Made by a program: the position numbers and the translations under genes
Part shown: piece by piece, positions 7,855 to 16,246 of the stretch
Layout of the letters: every line of letters starts with the position of its first letter
Position numbering within the stretch: the stretch's first letter is position 1
Assembly (NCBI RefSeq): GCF_032380675.1
Contig: NZ_JAWDIX010000001.1
Span: 124,001-188,000, forward strand
Origin: Anaerolentibacter hominis
Lineage (GTDB): Bacteria > Bacillota > Clostridia > Lachnospirales > Lachnospiraceae
Length of the DNA stretch: 64,000 nt
Direction of reading: 5' to 3'
Notes under the pieces: model-generated
The model's database searches: none
Told to the model about the DNA's origin: nothing
What the model saw: only the letters and a program-made list of their open reading frames with translations

Positions 7855-8823
7855 CTATTCGGAGTCTCCCTTTACTGCGTGGACAATGCTGCTGAAAATG
7901 CCGAAGAGTATACCGGTGACAACAAAGATAATCCAGCCGCGTCCCCACCAGCCCCAGACAAAACCGCCGATGACATAGATGCCGGCCACGAGAGGCCATA
8001 CAATCGAGGCTACCACGCTGATGATACGCTCGGATTCCTTATTTTTCTTCGAATACTCATTTATCTGCAGCAGGCGTTCATAGGCTTCTTTGCGCGTTCC
8101 GGTAAATATAAAGAGAAAAACGCAAATGGCTACAAGAACCAGGAGAATACATACACTGAACGCCGAAAACTCATTTAGAAAGACAGAAGAGATAAGCAGC
8201 GGAATCGGTGAAAAGATGCAGCCCAGAATAGCAACGATCAGAAGAACCGTAAAAGTGGGGCGAAAGCGGTCCAGAAGCTCCTGAACGTAAGCCCTGTCCT
8301 GATAACTGAGTGTAACACTGCCCTTTTCAATATATTTATATCGCTCTGACATGGCTCCCGAATAGATAAAGAGAGCAACACCAACGCCGACCAGCAGAAG
8401 CAGACAGCATACGCCCAGAACGGAAGAGGTACTTTCTGAAAATCCCGGCGTGATTTCTCCCATCATGGCCACAAATATCAACAGTGCCGGAGCCAGAATA
8501 CAGCAGAATGTTCCGATTCCTACCAGAATCCCCGTCTGTTTCTTGGTGTCCAAATAGCCCACAACTTCATCATGAGAAATAGGAATCTCAGTCTCATCCT
8601 GTTTATCTTCCGGCTTCAGGTTGTAGGCCTGCATGATTTCGTCGATATTGCCAAATTCCGAGATCACAGTACCTATGGCTTCATTTTCAGATTTCCCCTG
8701 AGCCTTCAGCTCATTGTACTTATCCTCCATGTTGGATAGAATCTCTTCCTTAAGATCCTGCATCTCTTTTGTCTGCGGAAGCCGCATAAACATATTTTCC
8801 ACATAAATTCGAATGGTTTCCAT
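7855..8823 (-). CDS. HAAS-domain (DUF1700-type) membrane protein
   Basis: 322 residues. The N-terminal ~75 residues are a helical HAAS/permease-prefix domain (METIRIYVENMFMRLPQTKE ... EAIGTVISEFGNIDEIM), followed by six predicted membrane segments, the last two around GIYVIGGFVWGWW and IFVVTGILFG. Such proteins occur next to PadR regulators and are thought to sense or modulate envelope stress or to couple to two-component or ABC systems. Here it follows the PadR gene with a 1-bp overlap (TAATG), so the regulator and membrane protein are co-expressed and probably autoregulated. Exact role unknown. Confidence 0.82.
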   Translation of the reverse strand: METIRIYVENMFMRLPQTKEMQDLKEEILSNMEDKYNELKAQGKSENEAIGTVISEFGNIDEIMQAYNLKPEDKQDETEIPISHDEVVGYLDTKKQTGILVGIGTFCCILAPALLIFVAMMGEITPGFSESTSSVLGVCCLLLLVGVGVALFIYSGAMSERYKYIEKGSVTLSYQDRAYVQELLDRFRPTFTVLLIVAILGCIFSPIPLLISSVFLNEFSAFSVCILLVLVAICVFLFIFTGTRKEAYERLLQINEYSKKNKESERIISVVASIVWPLVAGIYVIGGFVWGWWGRGWIIFVVTGILFGIFSSIVHAVKGDSE

Positions 8824-9152
8824 TAAAACTCCCCCTTAATAAATACACTGATTACTTCCTTCGTCAGTTTCCACTCATCACATTTTTCCTTATAATAGCC
8901 TCGGCCCGCATCAGTAATCCGATAATATGTTCTGCGCTTTCCGAACGTCTCATTTCCATAATAAGATTCAATATATCCATTTTTCTCCAACCGGTTAAAA
9001 GACGAATAAAGAGTAGTCTCTTTGATGATATATTTATCCCTGGAACGTTCTTTGATTTCTTTGGAAATTTCGTAGCCGTAGGAATCGCCCTCAGAAAGGA
9101 TACAAAGGATGATGGTGTCATTATATCCACGAATCACATCGCTGCTGATCAA
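8823..9152 (-). CDS. PadR family transcriptional regulator
   Basis: 109 residues. Start chosen at TTG 9152, since GGAGGTGG lies 5 bp upstream and the family begins ISSDVIRGYNDTIIL; an upstream in-frame start at 9182 would add ten residues and ignores this RBS. The winged helix includes SYGYEISKEIKERS and TTLYSSFNRLEKNGYIES, the PadR signature region. PadR proteins bind dyad operators and are released by small molecules or stress. A dyad overlapping the promoter upstream (9224-9263) is a plausible autoregulatory site. Confidence 0.88.
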   Translation of the reverse strand: MISSDVIRGYNDTIILCILSEGDSYGYEISKEIKERSRDKYIIKETTLYSSFNRLEKNGYIESYYGNETFGKRRTYYRITDAGRGYYKEKCDEWKLTKEVISVFIKGEF

Positions 9153-9223
9153 AATACCACCTCCATCTGTACGGATAAGCAACAGTTCCCGAATCCGTAT
9201 CTACTTCATTTGATGTAGTACGT

Positions 9224-9268
9224 CTGTCGTGGTAGTTAGACTATAGCACGATTACTACGACAGGTCAA
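9224..9268 (-). promoter_or_regulatory. PadR promoter with overlapping operator dyad
   Basis: On the minus strand TTGACC (9263-9268), 17-bp spacer, TATAGT (9240-9245). An inverted repeat, CTGTCGTGGTAG (9224-9235) and its partner at 9252-9263 (TTACTACGACAG, 10 of 12 complementary), covers the spacer and the start region, which fits repression by the encoded PadR protein. Confidence 0.6.
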
Positions 9269-9379
9269 GTAGTTTATGAAAAAAAGAAAATAATGTGGTT
9301 ATGAAGCACTTTGACAGCAAAATTGGGAGCATGTATAATAGGAAAACAGAGGGAGAAAGGCGAATAGAATGGAGAGCCG

Positions 9380-10102
9380 ATGGTGGGGATAAAAATGAAG
9401 AATGTATGGAAAAGTGATGAGGGATATAGAAAAAATACAGAACAGTATTCGAAAAAAGACGGAGCAATGGCATTAATTCTATGGGGAATTATGCTGCTGG
9501 CATATTCTTTGTTAGCCTTTCTTGAGATGAAATTTAAAGCGGTTGGGGACCACATCCTGCTGACCGGATGTATATTTAATACAGCTTTAATTGGGATAGC
9601 AGTTATAGTTCTGAAATGGAATAAGCAAACGCTCAACAGTGTCGGGCTGGGCGGGGGAAAATGGAAGACAAGCTGTATCATGGGCGCCATTCTTGCTGTT
9701 ATTGTGTTTATGATGAACTGCGGCCAATATCTGATTCAGGGAAAACGCTTAATCCCTGCAGGGGAAATAACGTCGCTGGCGGTTTATTATCTGCTGGTAG
9801 CTGTTTGCGAAGAATTGATTTTCAGAGGCTATATAGGGACAAGGATACAGGGGATAATTAAAATTAAATGGATTTCTGTCTGCGTGACAGGCGTACTGTT
9901 TGTCTTCATGCATTTTCCATATCGAATCATAGCTTATGGGATGTCGGTTCAGGCTATCTTCACGGATAATGCCGGCTGGCTGATCGATTTATTTGTGATT
10001 CATATTATATGGAATTTTATCTACAGGAAAACGAATTCTCTGTACGGAGCCATTATTCCGCACTGGGTTTCGAATCTGGCTTACAATATCATATTAAGAT
10101 AA
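9380..10102 (+). CDS. CPBP-family intramembrane metalloprotease
   Basis: 240 residues with about seven hydrophobic segments. The CAAX-protease/bacteriocin-processing signature is present: EExxxR as CEELIFRGY (E144, E145, R149), a second-motif histidine in FMHFP (H178), and HxxxN as HIIWN (H208, N212). Members act in the membrane as prenyl-protein-like proteases, in bacteriocin self-immunity, or as scaffold proteins. Start ATG 9380 has GGAGAG close upstream; ATG 9395 is an alternative. It stands alone between the PadR locus and the ABC exporter and has its own terminator. Confidence 0.82.
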   Translation: MVGIKMKNVWKSDEGYRKNTEQYSKKDGAMALILWGIMLLAYSLLAFLEMKFKAVGDHILLTGCIFNTALIGIAVIVLKWNKQTLNSVGLGGGKWKTSCIMGAILAVIVFMMNCGQYLIQGKRLIPAGEITSLAVYYLLVAVCEELIFRGYIGTRIQGIIKIKWISVCVTGVLFVFMHFPYRIIAYGMSVQAIFTDNAGWLIDLFVIHIIWNFIYRKTNSLYGAIIPHWVSNLAYNIILR

Positions 10103-10104
10103 AA

Positions 10105-10150
10105 ATCAGGGTGTCAAAGCTATGCTTTTGACACCCTGATCAGATTTTTC
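10105..10150 (+). terminator. Strong intrinsic terminator after the CPBP protease
   Basis: Perfect 14-bp stem, ATCAGGGTGTCAAA / TTTGACACCCTGAT (10105-10118, 10127-10140), followed by a T5 tract at 10145-10149. Confidence 0.85.
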
Positions 10151-10216
10151 AAGTACGCCTCGGCGTACTTGCTGCGAGCCGCCGGAGCTTTATCTACTTC
10201 CATGATAGAATAATCG
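10146..10216. repeat. Palindromic intergenic element, copy B (short form)
   Basis: The first 37 nt are identical to 7576-7612, including the CAAGTACGCC palindrome. The following GCCGGAGCTTTATCT and CTTCCATGATA match two separated pieces of copy A (around 7658-7674 and 7748-7759), so this copy equals copy A minus two internal blocks. Confidence 0.65.
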
Positions 10217-10232
10217 AAACGAATGCACGCCC

Positions 10233-11810
10233 TTAAGCAGGCAGTTCACAGCGGGACACAACTTTATATAAGATTATGGATAAAAGGAACAACAAAGCAG
10301 CGATACCGAAGGTTAAAAGGAGAACTCCGGAAGCTGTCATATAAAGTGCAGGCACCATACCGATTCCCGCGGCGCCGATGCTTGCGAATACCACAATCAT
10401 GGTGGGTGCGCTTTGTTTCACAACCTGTGTTTCATTTGTCCAGTTGTAATTAACCAGCTTAATATTAAGCAGCATGCCGACAACACTCATAAAGCAGCTG
10501 AAAGCGGCCGGCATAAGAATGTAGGACAGCAGTTCAACCGGAGATGCCTGAAAAGCCAGGTAAAATAAAACGGCGCTTATTATAATAGCCGGAATATTTA
10601 AGAGGAGATTTAAGACAATCTTACTTTTATAAATAGTCTTCGGGGCAACCGGAGAGGATTTCAAAATCCATATCTGTCTGCCCTCCAGGGACAGGGAGGA
10701 TGCGGTGGAACAGCACATACCGCAGCAAAAGCACATGAGAAACGGAACCATGCGGGTTAATATGTCGGAACCGCCCGGAATCTCCATAAACTGTTCAATT
10801 ACCTTCTGCCCGAAAAAGAGGGAGGCCACCGCGGCCAGCAAAAGCAGAAGCGGTCCGATTGCGGTATTCATAACGTAAATAGAAGAGGAAAAATACCGCT
10901 TCCTCTCTTTGCGGAATAACGCCTGGAACTGGGAGGAGGTTTTTAACTCCGTCAGCCGGTAGTTTTTCCTGGTATGGTGGGAGGAAAGCAGACTGCAGAT
11001 CGATTTAAACTTCCAGCCGATTACGATACAGCAGACAATTAAAATACCGACAGAACACAGCAGGAATAATGCGAAGAATATAAAATTCCCTCCCTGGATA
11101 CCAGATACATATAATCTGGTCAGCGGATAAAAATGGTTGAGCTGCGCCATAAACGCCTGGCTGATATCCGCGATAAAATTCATATTGTAGAGACTGCCAT
11201 TCATGGAAAATACCATAATCAGGACGACAAGAGCCATGGAAAGCACGATGGTTACCAGATTTTTAAAACGGAACCTGGATGCTATAAATGCAATCACAGC
11301 GCCGATCAGCATGGCCAGTACAATGGGGATCATGGGGATAAACAACAGGGAAATCAGAAAATAAATATAAAATACCGGACCAGGGCTTTGGAAGTAAATA
11401 TACATCACCAGCGCCGGAATCATAACCATCAGGGAAGCTCCCAGATCCAGAATATAGAGAGGAACAATCCGGCTGGCCACAACTGTGCTGGTTTTTACCG
11501 GAAAGGACATGACAATGTCATAATCTCTGCTGTTAAAGATCGTTCCGTTCGCTTTGTAGGTGGTGGTAAAAAAGATGACAAAGCTGGTCAATGCGAAGCA
11601 CATGGGTAAAATCAGATCTCCAAGGCCCATTACTCCCAGAGAATAGCAGTAGGCGCCCACATAAAATATCATCATCAGGCCTACCAGTACAAAGGCAAAC
11701 CCCATAAAGACTGACTTGGCTCCTGCTTTTTGCTTGGAGTGGAGCGCCTTGTTGATGCCAAACAGCCTCAGCAGTTCTATTTTAAAGAGGCTTTTTCCGC
11801 TAATCCTCAT
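10233..11810 (-). CDS. ABC transporter permease (exporter type)
   Basis: 525 residues with roughly twelve hydrophobic segments and no ATP-binding motifs. N-terminus MRISGKSLFKIELLRLFG and the ARIVPLYIL-type loops resemble the large permeases of clostridial drug or peptide exporters that pair with a single ATPase. The ATPase gene lies directly upstream and overlaps by 11 bp (11800-11810), so the two form a transporter. Substrate is unknown. An RNA hairpin or terminator downstream is not evident on this strand before the repeat at 10146-10216. Confidence 0.8.
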   Translation of the reverse strand: MRISGKSLFKIELLRLFGINKALHSKQKAGAKSVFMGFAFVLVGLMMIFYVGAYCYSLGVMGLGDLILPMCFALTSFVIFFTTTYKANGTIFNSRDYDIVMSFPVKTSTVVASRIVPLYILDLGASLMVMIPALVMYIYFQSPGPVFYIYFLISLLFIPMIPIVLAMLIGAVIAFIASRFRFKNLVTIVLSMALVVLIMVFSMNGSLYNMNFIADISQAFMAQLNHFYPLTRLYVSGIQGGNFIFFALFLLCSVGILIVCCIVIGWKFKSICSLLSSHHTRKNYRLTELKTSSQFQALFRKERKRYFSSSIYVMNTAIGPLLLLLAAVASLFFGQKVIEQFMEIPGGSDILTRMVPFLMCFCCGMCCSTASSLSLEGRQIWILKSSPVAPKTIYKSKIVLNLLLNIPAIIISAVLFYLAFQASPVELLSYILMPAAFSCFMSVVGMLLNIKLVNYNWTNETQVVKQSAPTMIVVFASIGAAGIGMVPALYMTASGVLLLTFGIAALLFLLSIILYKVVSRCELPA

Positions 11811-12516
11811 GGCCGATCACCTCCATAAATACATCCTCCAGACTCTGATTGCCTCTCAGCTCTTCCATATCTCCGTCGGCCACGAGACGGCCATCCTTGA
11901 TAATCGCTATTTTATTGCAAAGCTTTTCTGCCACATCCAGCACGTGTGTGGAAAAGAAAATGGCGCTGCCTTCTTTGCACATCTCATGCATCATATTTTT
12001 CAGCAGAATCGTTGCTTTTGGGTCCAGGCCTACGAAAGGCTCATCCAGAACAAGGAGCTTTGGCTTATGAATCAGGGCAGATATGATTGCCAGTTTCTGT
12101 TTCATACCGTGTGAGTAGGAAGAGATCAGGTCTCCCAGAGCAGGAGTAAGTTCAAAGGTATCGCCGTACTCCCGGACCCGGCTCTCCAGATCTGTTTTGG
12201 AGACTCCATAGATGTCTCCCACGAAAGTCAAGTATTGAATGCCCGTCAGATGATCATACAGGTCCGGATTATCGGGAATGTAGGCCATGATCTGTTTACA
12301 GGCCAGAGGTTCTTTCTGAATGGACTTCCCGTCAATAAGTATAGTTCCTTCATCGAAATCCATCACACCCACAACCCCTTTAATTGTGGTTGTCTTGCCG
12401 GCTCCGTTATGACCAATGAAACCGTAGATGTCCCCGGGCATGACGTGGAGGCTCAAATCCTCCACCGCCTTTTTGCCCCCTTTATATGTCTTTGAAAAAT
12501 GCTCAATACGCAGCAT
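11800..12516 (-). CDS. ABC transporter ATP-binding protein
   Basis: 238 residues with all nucleotide-binding motifs: Walker A GHNGAGKTT (residues 35-43), the ABC signature as SYSHGMKQK, Walker B LLVLDEPFVGLD, and a switch histidine in FFSTHVLD. It belongs to the CcmA/DrrA-type exporter group. AAGGAGGATT precedes ATG 12516. It is co-transcribed with the permease at 10233-11810. The upstream 110 bp hold short A-rich direct repeats but no clear operator. Confidence 0.9.
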   Translation of the reverse strand: MLRIEHFSKTYKGGKKAVEDLSLHVMPGDIYGFIGHNGAGKTTTIKGVVGVMDFDEGTILIDGKSIQKEPLACKQIMAYIPDNPDLYDHLTGIQYLTFVGDIYGVSKTDLESRVREYGDTFELTPALGDLISSYSHGMKQKLAIISALIHKPKLLVLDEPFVGLDPKATILLKNMMHEMCKEGSAIFFSTHVLDVAEKLCNKIAIIKDGRLVADGDMEELRGNQSLEDVFMEVIGHED

Positions 12517-12535
12517 AACGAATCCTCCTTGTTTT

Positions 12536-12612
12536 GAAGTAATAATGAAAAATGAATAGTGAAGAACGAAAAAGGAATAAGTAATAGTAAGGAATAAGTA
12601 ATAGTGAAGAAT
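12536..12612. repeat. A/G-rich short direct repeats
   Basis: GGAATAAGTAATAGTAA and GGAATAAGTAATAGTGA occur side by side (about 12571-12604), in a stretch built from GAATGA/GAATAG words. A similar word composition reappears at 63678-63745. Nothing coding is supported here. Confidence 0.5.
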
Positions 12613-12625
12613 GAATGACGATATG

Positions 12626-13363
12626 CTATTCTTCTTTCGCTTCTTTTTTTACTTTAAGGTGTAACCGATAGGAATATATGATAATAAAAACCAGTGTGAT
12701 TGCCTGCATGACACAGATAATCCGAAATGCTATGGTGCTTATGAACATACAGGTAGCCAGCAGATCCGCGATACCCGTTAGCACAAATAAGATTCCTCCG
12801 ATCCGATGGGTCTTGATCCAGACGATATCGTTTGATACGATCCAGGGCAGGCGGATTCCCACATAGCGGTTGCGCCGCAGTTTGGGAAAGATATTTCCAA
12901 GCCCGATAAACAGTATTCCCAGGATAAGATTCATGGTCAGCAATGTGTTTGATCCAGAGCCGGACGAGGCTCCCGCGCTGACCCGGAAGGCTCTGTATAT
13001 CCAATCGTACTCTATGACGTGAAAGGTCAGTATGGACAGAGCGTTTACGATTAATATTACTTTCGTATTACCCTCTTCTTTTTTTTCTTCTACTCTGAGC
13101 AGCCACATGAGAAATACACCAAATCCCACGGTAAATAACGGCAGCATCCAGAGCTCGCTGCGGCTTCCGTAGCGGTCTATCATCCCGGCAGCATTCATAT
13201 GTGCGGGGATTTGTTCCGGCAGCCGGTGATAAACCAGGGCAAGGACGATGACAGGCATTATCATGAACAGCCACATCAGGGATTTCATAAATTCATAATG
13301 CCTGGGCAGGGAGGCAGTTTTATTTTCCCTTGTATCAGAGACTGCCTCATTTGGAAGATTCAT
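12626..13363 (-). CDS. SdpI family membrane protein
   Basis: 245 residues. The N-terminal third has a DUF1648-type segment with YHRLPEQIPAHMNAAGMIDRYG, and the C-terminal part is an SdpI domain with the RRNRYVGIRLPW block; about six membrane segments. In Bacillus, SdpI gives immunity to the killing factor SdpC and also signals by sequestering the repressor SdpR. Here the gene overlaps a SdpR-type ArsR-fold regulator by 17 bp, so the SdpRI pair is conserved, but no sdpABC toxin genes are in the window. It may give resistance to peptides made by others. Confidence 0.85.
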   Translation of the reverse strand: MNLPNEAVSDTRENKTASLPRHYEFMKSLMWLFMIMPVIVLALVYHRLPEQIPAHMNAAGMIDRYGSRSELWMLPLFTVGFGVFLMWLLRVEEKKEEGNTKVILIVNALSILTFHVIEYDWIYRAFRVSAGASSGSGSNTLLTMNLILGILFIGLGNIFPKLRRNRYVGIRLPWIVSNDIVWIKTHRIGGILFVLTGIADLLATCMFISTIAFRIICVMQAITLVFIIIYSYRLHLKVKKEAKEE

Positions 13364-13643
13364 CTGCCGTCACCGCCTTTCTGCTTCCCTGTAATTTTGA
13401 CAGCCAGAGTATGGCTTCATCCAGGACAGAAGCATTCAGATCATAAAGGATATAGTTACCCTTTCGGCGTTCCCTTATCAAATCTGCCCTTTTAAGCTGG
13501 GACAGATGATAGGATATGGTAGCGCCGGTCATATCAAAATGACTGCCGATTTCGCCTGCAGACATTGACCGGATTTTCAGCAGATCCAGAATTTCTCTGC
13601 GGGCCGGGTCAGACAGAGCCTTAAATGTTTCCTGAAAGCCCAT
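13347..13643 (-). CDS. SdpR-type ArsR-fold autorepressor
   Basis: 98 residues, nearly all a winged helix: FKALSDPARREILDLLK, then MSAGEIGSHFDMTGATISYHLSQLKRADLI, then a basic wing RERRKGNYI. There are no ArsR metal cysteines. This matches SdpR family autorepressors, which are inactivated by membrane capture by SdpI. It is the first gene of the sdpRI operon. Two inverted repeats of identical core (TATTTAGA-N6-TCTAAATA) bracket its promoter. Confidence 0.88.
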   Translation of the reverse strand: MGFQETFKALSDPARREILDLLKIRSMSAGEIGSHFDMTGATISYHLSQLKRADLIRERRKGNYILYDLNASVLDEAILWLSKLQGSRKAVTADESSK

Positions 13644-13670
13644 GCAAGATCAGATCCTTTCCTTTATAAG

Positions 13671-13692
13671 TATTTAGATAAATTTCTAAATA
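13671..13692. promoter_or_regulatory. SdpR operator candidate, proximal site
   Basis: Perfect 8-bp inverted repeat TATTTAGA / TCTAAATA with a 6-bp spacer. On the minus strand it begins just after the -10 box, so bound protein would cover the transcription start. Confidence 0.7.
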
Positions 13693-13693
13693 C

Positions 13694-13722
13694 AATATAA
13701 ACGCAGACCATAGAAAAAGCAA
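13694..13722 (-). promoter_or_regulatory. sdpRI promoter
   Basis: Minus strand TTGCTT (13717-13722), 17-bp spacer, TATATT (13694-13699). Lies exactly between the two operator repeats, the distal one overlapping the -35 box by three bases. Confidence 0.6.
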
Positions 13723-13755
13723 TAGGTATTTAGAAAGATATCTAAATACCTATTG
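13720..13755 (-). promoter_or_regulatory. SdpR operator candidate, distal site, which may double as the vanZ terminator
   Basis: Perfect 15-bp inverted repeat with a 6-bp spacer; its centre is the same TATTTAGA-N6-TCTAAATA core as the proximal site. As minus-strand RNA it forms a long hairpin followed by CTTTTTC, so it can also terminate the VanZ-family gene upstream. Confidence 0.65.
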
Positions 13756-13779
13756 CCAAAAATGTAAATAACTTGAAAT

Positions 13780-14412
13780 CTAAAAAAAGGAGCGCTGATA
13801 AAAGCCAATTAATAAGATGGCGGCGAACGGCAAAACAATGTAAAACAAAGGTTCCAGCTTTAAAATTCCTGTTCCTTTCTGATCATCCGAACCGGTGAAT
13901 TGTGCTAAAAGGCCCGGGCAGATCAGACGGAGGGAGGCGAAGAGCAGATATCCAAGAAGTACACCTGCACTGTTGGCGAAAAAATCATCAATATCGGTGA
14001 CGCGGATGAGAAACATCTGCCATATTTCAATTGCAGCGGAGACGAAAGCGCCCAGAATCAGCGTCTTATAAAATTTACGGCAGCTTTGCCAGAACAAGGG
14101 AAGCAGAAAGCCCAGCGGGATAAAGAGCACGATATTGGCGATAAACCCTCCGTTGGTAATATCCGTAAAAGGAACCAGGTTAATGGGACCCTGAATATAA
14201 GGGGTAAAACCGCTCAGCGGTGAGATACCGGTCGCATTAAATACTGCGATTGCGGTTGCAGAGTAAACAAGAATTCCAATCTCGTGCAGAGGATGAAACC
14301 CATGACGTCTGGCCTTTCCGGCGATTAGAAACAATATTTGAAATATCAGGACCACAGGCAGAATCCTCATACAGTAATTGCCGAAGCCGTCCAGATAGGA
14401 TAATAAAAACAT
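13780..14412 (-). CDS. VanZ-family membrane protein
   Basis: 210 residues, about five hydrophobic segments. The VanZ-like core is visible: INLVPF, IANIVLFIPLGFLLPL, and SAAIEIWQMFLIRVTDIDDFFANSAGVLLG. Start at ATG 14412 is preferred to ATG 14418 because GGAGG lies 7 bp upstream. VanZ proteins contribute to low-level teicoplanin resistance in vancomycin operons, but most chromosomal members have no known role. It lies upstream of sdpRI on the same strand, separated by the hairpin at 13720-13755. Confidence 0.8.
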   Translation of the reverse strand: MFLLSYLDGFGNYCMRILPVVLIFQILFLIAGKARRHGFHPLHEIGILVYSATAIAVFNATGISPLSGFTPYIQGPINLVPFTDITNGGFIANIVLFIPLGFLLPLFWQSCRKFYKTLILGAFVSAAIEIWQMFLIRVTDIDDFFANSAGVLLGYLLFASLRLICPGLLAQFTGSDDQKGTGILKLEPLFYIVLPFAAILLIGFYQRSFF

Positions 14413-14518
14413 AATCATTCCTCCAGTAATCTTTTCTTACTTTCAGTATAGAGACTATGTCCGGAAAGATCATTGAGAAATAATGAAAGAATATTATGTT
14501 ATTATTAAGGAAATTTGA

Positions 14519-15433
14519 TTAAGGTATGAGCAAAACCCATATCTCCATGCTTGCAGGGTCAGCGGTTACGCCGGTATACTTTTCCGCAGAAAAGGGCTGA
14601 ATTTGAAGATGATGCCCCGGAAGCCATGTTTCAAGAAGATACTTTAATGCCTTATCAATCGCAGAAGTCCGAAGTTGTGCGAAGCTTTCAGCTTCAAATC
14701 GGCATACGGCATACTCTCCGGCAGGTAATTCCCAAACAGTTAATCCATTTGGAACAGGCGCGCTGCTGTTTGCAGCGGCAGCCGCACCTGCAAAGTAAAT
14801 AAATGTACCGTCGTTTTCGTTGCTCATCATAGACGTACCTAATTCTACGCCGTTTGGCAAAAAACAGGCAAGACTGTTCTTTTGCATGTGAAAATCATCC
14901 CAAATCTGTCCCGGCCCGCTTATTCCGGTCGATTCACCAAAGCTAGCCTGCTCAACGGAAACTTTGCTGGAAATCCCGATGTATGTTTCCGGCATATCAA
15001 GCGTTCGTCGGGTAATCTCTATAACAATGTCGTCCGTTATGAGCGGAACATTTTCGTCAATCATGGTATAGCCGAGCAATAGATCAGGCTTCATAATCTG
15101 ATTCAGATGAACAGGATTATTCCGGTATTCCTCCGGCGTTATACCGAACGCCCGCTTGAACGATTTTGTGAAATGCTCGTGGCTGTTAAACCCATATTCG
15201 AGGGCAATGTCCAGTATGCGCTTGCTCTTATCTTTAAGTGTTTCACACGCCCTTGCCAACCTGCGCATTTTGATATACGAATTTACCGGGCGTTTCACAA
15301 GGCGGGCAAACAACCGTTGAAAGTAAAAGGGAGAAAGGGCTGCAACCTTTGACAGCTCTTCGGGCGAATGGTCTTGCGCCAGATTCTCCTCGATGTAATC
15401 CAAAACCTTTTGTATAGCTTCCCATGCATACAT
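14519..15433 (-). CDS. AraC-family regulator with GyrI-like effector domain
   Basis: 304 residues. The N-terminal 105 residues are an AraC-type double helix-turn-helix (LDYIEENLAQDHSPEELSK, LSPFYFQRLFARLV, ILDIALEYGFNSHEHFTKSFKRAFG). The remainder is a GyrI-like/SOUL-type small-molecule-binding domain (from about DIVIEITRRTLDMPETYIGI). This N-terminal-DNA-binding, C-terminal-sensor layout is that of Rob/SoxS-like multidrug regulators such as BmrR-like sensors. The target genes are not obvious; neighbours are VanZ and a small membrane protein. Confidence 0.85.
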   Translation of the reverse strand: MYAWEAIQKVLDYIEENLAQDHSPEELSKVAALSPFYFQRLFARLVKRPVNSYIKMRRLARACETLKDKSKRILDIALEYGFNSHEHFTKSFKRAFGITPEEYRNNPVHLNQIMKPDLLLGYTMIDENVPLITDDIVIEITRRTLDMPETYIGISSKVSVEQASFGESTGISGPGQIWDDFHMQKNSLACFLPNGVELGTSMMSNENDGTFIYFAGAAAAANSSAPVPNGLTVWELPAGEYAVCRFEAESFAQLRTSAIDKALKYLLETWLPGHHLQIQPFSAEKYTGVTADPASMEIWVLLIP

Positions 15434-15650
15434 AATACAACCTCCAATTTTTATTATGTATTAACTATACACGATAGAAAAAATGCCTGCTTGTTCATCA
15501 ATGCCCTGTTCAGGTCGTTTTTCACATCAGTATGTAATTGCCGATATATAATCAAAAAGGAATATCATTCTATAGTTTTTCCTGCCATTTGCATAAAAGC
15601 AGGCGGTCTTTTTATGTTAAGGAAACCCCGACTTAACAGAACGATCACAA

Positions 15651-15693
15651 AAAGGATGTTGAAACATAATTTATGCATGTTTCAACATCCTTT
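15651..15693 (-). terminator. Terminator of the small membrane protein gene
   Basis: Perfect 17-bp stem, AAAGGATGTTGAAACAT / ATGTTTCAACATCCTTT, loop of 9 nt. On the minus strand a T-run follows the stem. It lies 16 bp downstream of the stop at 15709. Confidence 0.75.
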
Positions 15694-15708
15694 CGAATAA
15701 TTTGATAG

Positions 15709-16221
15709 CTAATCCTGGTCTTTACAAAATATAATGGCGAATTGATAGTAGACTAACGGTATCATAATGCCTGCTAAGAGGTTAGTAAACCTGGTTACAA
15801 CTTGCTCAAATGTATCTACTACGCCATTAATAACGAAAATAGACAGTATACCAGGTAGCGCACTAATACCAGGCGTTAAAAGACCAGACCAGCCAAACTT
15901 TATTTTAACTAACACGATATTACCTACGATCAGCCCTAGGACGAAATGTGTAACTGCATAGGCTATATCATAAATAGAAAACAATTTTATAATTGAAAGA
16001 ACAGTAATAAATAAAAGAATAACAAGTAATATACTTAATAGTTCTAAAACTAACCTTTGATTAAAATCAAAAAATAAGTATTTAACTTGATTACCATTAT
16101 AATGATAAGGACGCCCAAAACCAGTAGCAGTTTCTACAACGAGGCGCTTTCTATACCAAAAAGAAACCAAAAGTGATATAGCAATAAAAATTGAAACCGG
16201 AAGATATATCCTCTTTTTCAT
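15709..16221 (-). CDS. Hypothetical membrane protein
   Basis: 170 residues, AAGGAGGTCCAT upstream of ATG 16221. An N-terminal hydrophobic segment is followed by a short outside loop (about residues 25-55) and three more hydrophobic segments (LVLELLSILLVILLFITVLS, then around FVLGLIVGNIVLVKI and IMIPLVYYQFAIIF). I recognise no family. The stretch 15484-17030 is more AT-rich than its surroundings and includes a broken gene directly upstream, so the pair may have been acquired together. Confidence 0.55.
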   Translation of the reverse strand: MKKRIYLPVSIFIAISLLVSFWYRKRLVVETATGFGRPYHYNGNQVKYLFFDFNQRLVLELLSILLVILLFITVLSIIKLFSIYDIAYAVTHFVLGLIVGNIVLVKIKFGWSGLLTPGISALPGILSIFVINGVVDTFEQVVTRFTNLLAGIMIPLVYYQFAIIFCKDQD

Positions 16222-16246
16222 ATGGACCTCCTTACCTTCAGGATGA

